Assembly: GCA_964568675.1 (NCBI GenBank)
Contig: CAZMQV010000034.1
Span: forward strand, 1-35,168
Length of the DNA: 35,168 bases
Direction: 5' to 3'
From: UPXZ01 sp964568675
Lineage (GTDB): Bacteria > Bacteroidota > Bacteroidia > Bacteroidales > Paludibacteraceae
Both the position numbers and the translations under genes were made by a program. The notes under the pieces are model-generated. The model had not been told where the DNA came from and did no database searches. It worked only from the letters and a program-made list of their open reading frames with translations. Shown here one piece after another: positions 24,899-31,918 of this stretch (positions within the stretch are counted from its first letter, which is position 1; every line of letters begins with the position of its first letter).

Positions 24899-26164
24899 AT
24901 GAAAGAGTCAATTTTGCACTATGTTTGGCAATACAAGCTGTTTGCATTGCAAGAACTGAAAACTACGGATGGACAAACGGTGGAAGTGATTGATGTTGGG
25001 AAACCAAATTTTGATTCCGGGCCGGATTTTTTTAACGCTAAAATAAAAATTTCAGATACGGTATGGGCTGGAAATGTGGAGATACATACGCTAAGCTCCG
25101 ATTGGTTTCGTCATAGTCATGATGTGGATAAAGCGTATGATAATGTAATTCTACACATAGTGGCTCAGGCAGATGTAGAAGTGAAGCGAGTAAACGGATT
25201 GCCAATTTTGCAAATGGAACTTCAAGTCCCTGAAACGATTCAGCAAAATTTTGATAATCTTTACAATGCAAAAAAGTGGATTCCATGCGAGGATAAGATT
25301 GTAGCAATTTCACCCATTGTGATGAGTAGCTGGAAAACAGCCCTATTGGTAGAGCGGCTCGAAAGAAAATCGGAAGAAATCGAAGCTTTGCTTGAACAAA
25401 ACGAGAACCATTGGGAAGAAGCGTTCTACATCGCTTTAGCACGTAATTTTGGGTTTAACACCAACAATCAGCCGTTTGAATTGCTTGCACGCTCCCTGCC
25501 TCTGAATGTGTTGGCAAAGCATAAAGACGACCTTTTCCAACTTGAAGCTTTACTATTTGGTCAGGCTGGTCTTTTGGAAGAAAATCCACTGGACGAATAT
25601 CAAGCAAAACTTAGAGCAGAATATCAGTTTCTTAAAGCCAAATATAAGCTAACGCCTATTCATGCGGCTCTTTGGAAACTACTCCGATTGCGTCCCGATA
25701 ATTTTCCGCACATACGACTGGCGCAGTTTGCGTCACTCACACACGAATCGGTTAAGCTGTTTTCAAAAATTCTCGAAAACACCAACGTTGGAGAATTGAG
25801 AAAATTGTTTGGTGCAGAAGTGTCTGAGTATTGGCAAAATCACTATGTTTTTGGTAAAGAGAGCGTTTATTCCCGAAAAAAAATGGGAAAAATTTCGCTG
25901 GATTTATTGCTGATAAATACCGTAGTGCCCTTCATTTTTACTTATTCGAAGAAAAAGAATAGAAGCAACGATGATGCGCTCAGAATCCTTGAAGAGTTGC
26001 CGGCTGAAAATAATTCGATAATTTCGGGTTGGAAAGCTTTGGGGCAGCACGTGGAGAATGCGTTTGATTCGCAGGCGTTATTGCAACTCAAAAAAAACTA
26101 CTGTGATGAGAAGAAATGCTTGCGTTGTCGCGTCGGACACAAAATCTTGAATGTTCGGAATTAA
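24899..26164 (+). CDS. DUF2851 family protein
   Basis: The 421-residue protein matches DUF2851, a widespread Bacteroidota family of unknown function. It starts MKESILHYVWQYKLF. Then GKPNFDSGPDFFNAKIKI and WAGNVEIHTLSSDWFRH follow, the best conserved parts of the family. The middle is helical and rich in Leu and Glu. The C-terminus has a Cys cluster, CDEKKCLRCRVGH (Cys402, 407 and 410), which could bind zinc. No signal peptide is seen, so it is probably cytoplasmic. It sits between a deacetylase and a lipoprotein gene, with gaps of 27 and 37 bases, which suggests one transcript. Confidence 0.85.
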   Translation: MKESILHYVWQYKLFALQELKTTDGQTVEVIDVGKPNFDSGPDFFNAKIKISDTVWAGNVEIHTLSSDWFRHSHDVDKAYDNVILHIVAQADVEVKRVNGLPILQMELQVPETIQQNFDNLYNAKKWIPCEDKIVAISPIVMSSWKTALLVERLERKSEEIEALLEQNENHWEEAFYIALARNFGFNTNNQPFELLARSLPLNVLAKHKDDLFQLEALLFGQAGLLEENPLDEYQAKLRAEYQFLKAKYKLTPIHAALWKLLRLRPDNFPHIRLAQFASLTHESVKLFSKILENTNVGELRKLFGAEVSEYWQNHYVFGKESVYSRKKMGKISLDLLLINTVVPFIFTYSKKKNRSNDDALRILEELPAENNSIISGWKALGQHVENAFDSQALLQLKKNYCDEKKCLRCRVGHKILNVRN

Positions 26165-26201
26165 TTAGAGTGAAATGAAGTAAACAGAAATAAATAGAAA
26201 T

Positions 26202-28019
26202 ATGAGATTGTTGCAGAAAACTAAAAATATAATTGTCGCGCTCCTTCTGATTGTATTGTTCTACGGTTGCGCCAATAGAGGGCAAGGACCGCAGGGTGGA
26301 CCAAAGGACGAAGTGCCACCACGAGTAGTAAGCTCATCGCCAGCCGATAAATCAATAAATTACACACGCAATAAGATTGAAATAAACTTTGACGAAAATA
26401 TTACACTAAAAGATATCGCTAATAATGTAATTGTTTCGCCTCCACAGCGCGTGAATCCCGATATTAGAGCTTATGGACGAAAATTAATGCTGGAATTTGC
26501 CGATACGTTGAAACCGGACGTTACTTATTCCGTTAATTTTGGGAATGCCATTGTTGATAACAACGAGAGCAACGCCTTGAAAAATTATGTTTTTTCCTTT
26601 GCTACCGGAAGTCAGATTGACACCATGCAGCTATCCGGAACCTTGATTAACGCGGAAGATTTGAATCCGCTTAACGGTATTATTGTAGGAATCCATAGCG
26701 ATTTGAATGACTCCGCATTTGTGAAAAAGTCATTCGACCGTATCACACGTACCGGCGATAATGGTAAATTTACGGTTTACAATGTCAAAACCAGTCGTTT
26801 CCGTGTTTATGCCTTGGGCGATTTGAATCGCGACAATATGTGTCAATTGGGCGAAGGTGCCGCTTTGAATGAGAAAGTGTTCGAAACGTCCATGGAAGAT
26901 TACATGCGCCAAGATACGGTATGGAAAGATAGCCTCACTGTAGATACCATTCGTCAGGTCAAAGCGGTGCGTTTTCTCCCCAATGATGTAGCGTTGAGAT
27001 ACTTCAAAGATGTGAAGAAAAAGCAGTATTTGCTGAAGAGCGAACGCCCGGCGCAACACAAAGTTTCACTGCTTTTTAATACGGCAAATGAAAAACTCCC
27101 TGAAATAAAAGCGCTAAACTGCGAGTGGGAGAATAAGTATCTCTTGCAAAGAAACGCTACGCTCGATACGCTCACTTATTGGCTTACCGACTCTACACTG
27201 ATAAAAAGAGATACAATCTCCCTGCAGCTAAGTTATCTGAAGTCGGACTCGGCAATGAATCTGGTTTCGAAAACGGATACCATTCATTTCGTTATTAAAA
27301 AATCGGCTCGAGTTCAGGATAATTCCAAAAAGCCGAAGAAAAAAGAGTTTCTTTCAATAAACACAAATGTGTCATCGAAATTTGATTCGTATAATCCTGT
27401 TAGCCTGAGTTTTACTTCTCCGGTTGTTGGTTTGGATGCTGCTGCCATACATTTGAATCAGGTGGTAGATACGGTGCTGGTGCCGCGAAGTTTTAGAGTG
27501 GAAAAGGTTGATTCAGTCGGGTTGAATTACCGATTGCATTATAAGTGGGAGCCGGAATCGGCTTATGTGCTAACAATAGACTCTGCTACAATACATGATA
27601 TTTATGGCTTGCATAACGATGCTCAGAAATTAGAAATGAAAGTTCGCTCACTCGAGGATTACTCCTCATTACTTCTCACAATGACGCGATTTGATTCAGC
27701 GGCAGTCTTTCAGGTGTTGGACAAAAATGATAAAGTGATTCGTTCCGTCCCGGTGCAAGCTAATCCTACACGGGTTGAATTTCTCGAACCGGGCGATTAT
27801 TATGTACGTATGTTTTTGGACATCAATCGAAATAAAAAATGGGACACGGGCGATGTAGCGAAAAATTTACAACCCGAAGAAGTCTTTTATTATTCCAAAA
27901 AACTAACCTTGATAAAAAACTGGGAATTTGAAGAATCTTGGGACCATTTGGCCATCCCAATTTTACTCCAGAAACCCACAGAGCTTAAGAAAAATAGTAA
28001 AAAGCAAGAGCGTGATTAA
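26202..28019 (+). CDS. Ig-like (Big_5) domain lipoprotein
   Basis: The 605-residue protein carries a lipoprotein signal ending in lipobox LFYGC, with Cys23 as the lipidation site. A GPQGGPKDEVPPRV stretch follows, typical of Bacteroidota lipoproteins of this type. Residues about 38-130 form a Big_5 (SbsA-like) Ig domain, around VVSSSPADKSINYTRNKI and FDENITLKDI. Further beta regions continue to the end, including a domain that resembles a cell-surface repeat (YYVRMFLDINRNKKWDTG). No catalytic site is visible. It ends the run of four genes and lies just upstream of the tRNA. A role in holding envelope or surface assemblies is an inference. Confidence 0.82.
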   Translation: MRLLQKTKNIIVALLLIVLFYGCANRGQGPQGGPKDEVPPRVVSSSPADKSINYTRNKIEINFDENITLKDIANNVIVSPPQRVNPDIRAYGRKLMLEFADTLKPDVTYSVNFGNAIVDNNESNALKNYVFSFATGSQIDTMQLSGTLINAEDLNPLNGIIVGIHSDLNDSAFVKKSFDRITRTGDNGKFTVYNVKTSRFRVYALGDLNRDNMCQLGEGAALNEKVFETSMEDYMRQDTVWKDSLTVDTIRQVKAVRFLPNDVALRYFKDVKKKQYLLKSERPAQHKVSLLFNTANEKLPEIKALNCEWENKYLLQRNATLDTLTYWLTDSTLIKRDTISLQLSYLKSDSAMNLVSKTDTIHFVIKKSARVQDNSKKPKKKEFLSINTNVSSKFDSYNPVSLSFTSPVVGLDAAAIHLNQVVDTVLVPRSFRVEKVDSVGLNYRLHYKWEPESAYVLTIDSATIHDIYGLHNDAQKLEMKVRSLEDYSSLLLTMTRFDSAAVFQVLDKNDKVIRSVPVQANPTRVEFLEPGDYYVRMFLDINRNKKWDTGDVAKNLQPEEVFYYSKKLTLIKNWEFEESWDHLAIPILLQKPTELKKNSKKQERD

Positions 28020-28054
28020 GTTAGATGTTATTTGGAATCTGATTTTATCTGTTT

Positions 28055-28083
28055 GAAAAAAAACTAAGAAAATCTTTTTTTTC
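28055..28083 (+). terminator. A/T-only hairpin after the Ig-like lipoprotein gene
   Basis: GAAAAAAAA (28055-28063) pairs with TTTTTTTTC (28075-28083) around an 11-base loop. With only A-T and one G-C pair, it is a weak terminator candidate. Confidence 0.4.
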
Positions 28084-28098
28084 TGACAAAATAAGTAA

Positions 28099-28106
28099 TA
28101 CATTTG
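28099..28106 (+). promoter_or_regulatory. -7 element of the tRNA-Gly promoter
   Basis: TACATTTG fully matches TAnnTTTG and ends 11 bases before the tRNA. T-rich sequence about 20 bases upstream could act as -33. Confidence 0.6.
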
Positions 28107-28117
28107 CACTCTGTTTT

Positions 28118-28190
28118 GCGGCAATAGCTCAGTTGGTAGAGCGTTGGCTTCCCAAGCCGAAGGTCGCGGGTTCGAACCCCGTTTGCCGCT
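28118..28190 (+). tRNA. tRNA-Gly, anticodon CCC
   Basis: The 73-nt cloverleaf is complete. The acceptor GCGGCAA pairs with TTGCCGC at the 3' end, followed by discriminator T. The D-arm region is GCTCAGTTGGTAGAGC. The anticodon stem TTGGC/GCCGA holds the loop TTCCCAA, giving anticodon CCC, which reads GGG (glycine). The T-arm is GCGGGTTCGAACCCCGT. The CCA end is not encoded. Confidence 0.96.
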
Positions 28191-28205
28191 CATTTTATAA
28201 AGTAC

Positions 28206-28251
28206 AAAAAAAACGAACATTTGCCATTTCGGTAGGATGTTCGTTTTTTTT
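28206..28251. terminator. Bidirectional terminator after the tRNA
   Basis: AAACGAACAT (28211-28220) and ATGTTCGTTT (28237-28246) form a 10-bp stem, extended by outer A and T runs. It ends the tRNA transcript and the convergent patatin gene. Confidence 0.85.
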
Positions 28252-28274
28252 ATTTTGGAGCCTGGAGCGAAACT

Positions 28275-30599
28275 TTAATCAATAAATCGTTTGTTGAAAA
28301 GCAGATATCCTATGTTTATGCCAAAATTCCAACTGTTTGTCGGATGGCTGTAGAAATTGGCAAAAGCAGCAATCGAAGCAACTCTGAGATCGAATATCAG
28401 ACTGGATTCGGCCATAAATCTGGGATTGACAAGCGCTTTGGAGTAGTAAGGGCGTTGTTGGGTGTCGGCCAAGATATAGCGATATGGGGCAAAACAATAT
28501 GCTTCCGTGCGCAGATGCAACTGGTTGTTGAATATGTAGATTGGCTTGACACCAATAGCGGCAAATTGATTCGCACTGAAAGCTTCATTGAACTTAACTT
28601 TACTATGTGGTGTAGGTGCGAAAGTGGGCGCCTGAATGATGGTGGCGGTGTAATTCTGTAAAAGTTTTCGGGTTGAAATTGCAATGTCTGCACTTGTGCC
28701 AAGTACAAAATGTTTATTCAGTGTGAAATAATAATTATAGCTGCCACGGTATTGAAACCACAAATCGCTTTTGTCCTTATCCGAAGAGTTGAATTTATGC
28801 GTATTCCCTCCTTTCGCATATTGAGCCATGCCGCCGACAAGCTGTAGCGTGGACGCAAAATGTCGCCCTTTAGTCGGGTATAGTTTGTGGTTCAAGGTGT
28901 AGCTTTCTGTTCGGGCAAATGCTTTGCCCAGTAGGTATCTGTTGCGGTCGGTAACTATGATGTCTTCGTCTGACGTGTCGATAGCCGGATATTTGTCACT
29001 CAGGTTTGCGAAGCCGATACCGAATTCAATATGCCCGCGAATCGAAATAGGTTTGCCGATAGCAAGTTTCAGATATGTTTCTCTCTGGCTGAAATTTGGA
29101 GTTTGTTTGTTGATGAAAAAAAGATCATTCTTTTTGAAGAAATCAAATTTGTGGATGTTGAAGTTAAGTCTCAAATACCAGTTTGCCGGGCTGATGCTAC
29201 TGATGTGTGTGTCGAAAGCAAAACCATTGTAAGCGCTACCAAGTTGAGTTTCGATTGTTGACGTTTGAGCAAGTTTGCCGATGTTCTGATGCGTTAGCGC
29301 GAGGTATGTCTGGTTCGATGTGCTTGTGGATACGTTTCCACCTAAAGTTAATTTCAACTTATCTTGAGTTTTTACATCAAGTATTAAATTAAAATTTCCA
29401 TTCTGAGGGTTGTATTCTGCCTCCGGTTTTACTTCTTGTATTCTTTCATCCGAAACTAGCCTGTTATATCCTAACTTAAAGTCGTTAATAGTCATCTTTT
29501 CGTTCTTATTGCGCGCTAAATTCTCGATGAATTTTTGTTGATTTTCATCAACTCCTTTTACTATTATATCGCTGAAAATCAATTCGGGGAGTTTGTTTCT
29601 GAAAAGTGCTCTTTTTTGTTTTAGCTCAACCTCCGAGAGGCGACTTTTTACTTTTAACTTTATCGAGTCGATTTGCTCAAGTGTGGTCGTATATCCAAGT
29701 TCTACTAATTGGTCTAATATCTCAAAGTTAAATGTTTCTTCTTCAGGGATATTAAAGTCGAACGTAATACCTTCTTCGTGAGGTATCGAATAATCAGTTT
29801 GCGACATTATCATGTTTTTCACCTGCTCAATTATGTTGTTGGCATCGGGTTTCGTCGGGTTTCGCGAAACGTTACTTCCAATCATAAAATCAGGGTTAAA
29901 TTCGTCGCGCATTACCTTGACCGGAAAATTGTCGTAAATTCCTCCATCAAACAAAAGCCTGTTGTCAATCGAAATTGGTTTGAAAATAAAAGGGAATGTC
30001 ATGGACGCTCGGATGGCATCATATAGCAATCCGGACTTCAAGATTACCGCTTCTTTTTTATAAATATCTGAAGCTACACAGCGGTAGGGTACAAATAACT
30101 TGTTGAAATCGCCTGCTATGCTGGCGTTGGCATTTGCAAAGAGTGAAAAGAATCCGAACTCCATTTGCTTGGGCGATACGATATTTGTTGGTAATATATC
30201 CGCGAAAAGTAAGTTGGGGGATGCTTTTACCGAGTCTCTTCGGTGGGTGCTAAAAAAAATCTCGGCTACACCAGGTTTTGTCTCTGCTGATAGTCGATTG
30301 TATTGATGTTTTGTGTCAGCTTTGCCCGTTGACCAATGATGAAAATCTTCTGATTTGAAAAATTGAATCATTTCATCCGGGGTGTATCCTATCGAATATA
30401 AACCTCCCACGATTGCACCCATTGAAGTGCCCGAAATGTAATCGATCGGAATTTCATTTTCTTCCAATGCTTTTATTACTCCAATGTGCGCGTAACCTTT
30501 CGCGCCACCGCCGCTAAGCACTAGTCCCACTTTTTGTCCTACTGCATTGATGGAAAGTAATAGTAGGATACATATTATTGATGTCAGTTTTTTTGTCAT
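28275..30599 (-). CDS. Patatin-like phospholipase fused to POTRA and beta-barrel (PlpD-like)
   Basis: The 774-residue protein has a signal peptide (cleavage near AVGQ, about residue 21). The patatin domain spans about residues 24-225. It has the oxyanion loop SGGGAKG (29-35), the nucleophile Ser59 in GTSMG and the catalytic Asp218 in DGG (218-220). Residues about 330-415 look like one POTRA domain (IVKGVDENQQKFIENLARN). A beta-barrel of the BamA type follows to the end. This is the layout of PlpD, a type Vd autotransporter that exports its own phospholipase, and also of related outer-membrane patatins of Bacteroidota. It may therefore face the periplasm or the cell surface. The gene stands alone. 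Confidence 0.92.
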   Translation of the reverse strand: MTKKLTSIICILLLLSINAVGQKVGLVLSGGGAKGYAHIGVIKALEENEIPIDYISGTSMGAIVGGLYSIGYTPDEMIQFFKSEDFHHWSTGKADTKHQYNRLSAETKPGVAEIFFSTHRRDSVKASPNLLFADILPTNIVSPKQMEFGFFSLFANANASIAGDFNKLFVPYRCVASDIYKKEAVILKSGLLYDAIRASMTFPFIFKPISIDNRLLFDGGIYDNFPVKVMRDEFNPDFMIGSNVSRNPTKPDANNIIEQVKNMIMSQTDYSIPHEEGITFDFNIPEEETFNFEILDQLVELGYTTTLEQIDSIKLKVKSRLSEVELKQKRALFRNKLPELIFSDIIVKGVDENQQKFIENLARNKNEKMTINDFKLGYNRLVSDERIQEVKPEAEYNPQNGNFNLILDVKTQDKLKLTLGGNVSTSTSNQTYLALTHQNIGKLAQTSTIETQLGSAYNGFAFDTHISSISPANWYLRLNFNIHKFDFFKKNDLFFINKQTPNFSQRETYLKLAIGKPISIRGHIEFGIGFANLSDKYPAIDTSDEDIIVTDRNRYLLGKAFARTESYTLNHKLYPTKGRHFASTLQLVGGMAQYAKGGNTHKFNSSDKDKSDLWFQYRGSYNYYFTLNKHFVLGTSADIAISTRKLLQNYTATIIQAPTFAPTPHSKVKFNEAFSANQFAAIGVKPIYIFNNQLHLRTEAYCFAPYRYILADTQQRPYYSKALVNPRFMAESSLIFDLRVASIAAFANFYSHPTNSWNFGINIGYLLFNKRFID

Positions 30600-30710
30600 T
30601 TTCTGATGAAATGGATGTTCGTAGTTAATTTGAAATACCCCAAAGTTTATAAGATTTTTTATAGTGGAAACGAAGAGCTAACTTTGTTGATAGCGTTCAG
30701 CAAAGGTAAA

Positions 30711-30718
30711 TATTTTTC
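30711..30718 (-). promoter_or_regulatory. -7 element of the patatin gene promoter
   Basis: On the minus strand it reads TACCTTTG, a full match to TAnnTTTG. A start near 30704 gives a leader of about 105 bases. A good -33 element is not visible. Confidence 0.45.
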
Positions 30719-30865
30719 AGTTTACAGAGGCATTAAAGCTTATTTACTTGTTGATTCGTTGGGTAAACTAGCGTTAAAGTTATGTTTTCGAATAAACCTT
30801 GATAGTTGTGCCTGCGCGTCGGAAGCATGAACAATAGTAGGGATAGTGTGGTGAAATGAAGGTAG

Positions 30866-30903
30866 ATAAAAAAAAAGCTCTCGCATCAAAAGTGCGAGAG
30901 CTT
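30866..30903 (-). terminator. Terminator of the rplU-rpmA operon
   Basis: AAGCTCTCGCA (30875-30885) and TGCGAGAGCTT (30893-30903) form a perfect 11-bp stem. On the minus strand a run of about ten U residues follows. Confidence 0.92.
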
Positions 30904-30925
30904 CTAGTAAATCTTAGAATTTCAA

Positions 30926-31192
30926 TTAGTTTGCTTTTTCAAAAGGTACTATTGAAACGTAAGAACGGTTGTCTTTTTTCTTTCTGAACTCTACAGTTCC
31001 TTCTATTAAAGCAAAAAGAGTGTGGTCTTTTCCAATACCCATATTGTTGCCAGGGTGATGTTGTGTGCCACGCTGACGAACGATGATGCTGCCTGCTTTA
31101 GCGTTTTGACCACCATAGATTTTTACTCCAAGTCGTTTGCTTTCCGATTCACGACCGTTGTGTGAACTACCTTGTCCTTTCTTGTGTGCCAT
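30926..31192 (-). CDS. rpmA: 50S ribosomal protein L27
   Basis: The 88-residue protein is a component of the large ribosomal subunit, near the peptidyl-transferase centre. It begins MAHKKGQGSSHNGRES, the usual start of L27, followed by SKRLGVKIYGGQ, and GSIIVRQRGTQHHPG in the middle. There is no N-terminal extension of the kind some Firmicutes cleave. It follows rplU after 24 bases in the standard order and ends at a strong terminator. Confidence 0.98.
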   Translation of the reverse strand: MAHKKGQGSSHNGRESESKRLGVKIYGGQNAKAGSIIVRQRGTQHHPGNNMGIGKDHTLFALIEGTVEFRKKKDNRSYVSIVPFEKAN

Positions 31193-31216
31193 TTTCTTCT
31201 AAATTTTTTAATCGGG

Positions 31217-31531
31217 TTAAGCTAAAATTTCTTTAATTGTAAGTTCTGTAAAGTCTTGACGGTGACCATTGCGTTTGCGATATCCTTTGCGACGTTTTTT
31301 GTGGAAAACAATCACTTTCTCGCCTCTAACGTGCGAAATAACTTCACAAACTACTTTTGCACCTTCTACCACAGGAGTACCTACAGTTACAGCGCCGTCA
31401 TTGTCAACCAATAACACTTTGTCAAACTCCAAAATAGCGCCTCTTTCGGCTTCGTTCATTCTGTGAACGAACAGTTTTTTTCCTTGTTCAACTTTGAATT
31501 GTTGACCCAAGATTTCTACGATTGCGTACAT
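31217..31531 (-). CDS. rplU: 50S ribosomal protein L21
   Basis: The 104-residue protein binds 23S rRNA in the large subunit. The first residues, MYAIVEILGQQFKVEQG, are typical, and the C-terminal HKKRRKGYRKRNGHRQ matches the rRNA-binding tail. It is the first gene of the rplU-rpmA operon and is divergent from clpC. A promoter lies about 95 bases upstream. Confidence 0.98.
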   Translation of the reverse strand: MYAIVEILGQQFKVEQGKKLFVHRMNEAERGAILEFDKVLLVDNDGAVTVGTPVVEGAKVVCEVISHVRGEKVIVFHKKRRKGYRKRNGHRQDFTELTIKEILA

Positions 31532-31626
31532 TAATTTATACTTTTTGAAATTACATCGGTGAGGTGAGATGCGTCAATTATTTAGCGCAGTGCTTCTTTG
31601 TTTTACCCCATTGCGAATTGAGCCTG

Positions 31627-31657
31627 CAAATATACGGCTTTTATTTTGTTTGAGCAA
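31627..31657 (-). promoter_or_regulatory. Promoter of rplU-rpmA
   Basis: On the minus strand TATATTTG (31627-31634) matches the -7 consensus. TTG (31655-31657) lies 20 bases upstream as -33. The start near 31620 gives an 89-base leader. Confidence 0.65.
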
Positions 31658-31868
31658 TATTGTTTGCAATAATTTTTCATTGAGTTAGGCTGGTTGAGAT
31701 TTCCGATTATTTGTGCTATTTCGTTTGCTCATTGGCTTTCTTGTCAGTTAGTGTCTTTGGTTTAATGCCATTTTGTCAGGTTTTCTCGGGTGATTGCAAG
31801 TGGTTTCATGTCAAGTTTTCCGAATTACATAAAAAAACATAAGTGGGTATTGTTTTTGATAATAATTT

Positions 31869-31898
31869 TTTGTCGAATTATTCTAATTATTAACTTTG
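31869..31898 (+). promoter_or_regulatory. clpC promoter
   Basis: TAACTTTG (31891-31898) matches the -7 consensus. TTTG (31869-31872) sits 18 bases upstream. The start near 31905 leaves a leader of only about 14 bases. No CtsR-like or CIRCE operator was recognised. Confidence 0.65.
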
Positions 31899-31918
31899 CA
31901 CAAACCTTATAAAAAAAT

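Larger units (their letters stand above)
30600..30925. other. 326-bp intergenic region without a supported gene
   Basis: It holds the patatin promoter and the rpmA terminator. A 74-codon plus-strand frame (30606-30830) has no signal, domain or recognised relative. I treat it as noncoding. Confidence 0.55.
31532..31918. other. 387-bp divergent intergenic region between rplU and clpC
   Basis: It holds the rplU promoter near 31627-31657 and the clpC promoter near 31869-31898. The A/T-rich middle shows no gene or clear hairpin. Confidence 0.6.

Noticed and set aside
30606..30830. 74-codon plus-strand frame as a gene
   Set aside because: No domain or signal, and it overlaps the patatin promoter region.
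31680..31868. CtsR or CIRCE heat-shock operator before clpC
   Set aside because: I found no inverted repeat or heptamer array resembling either site.
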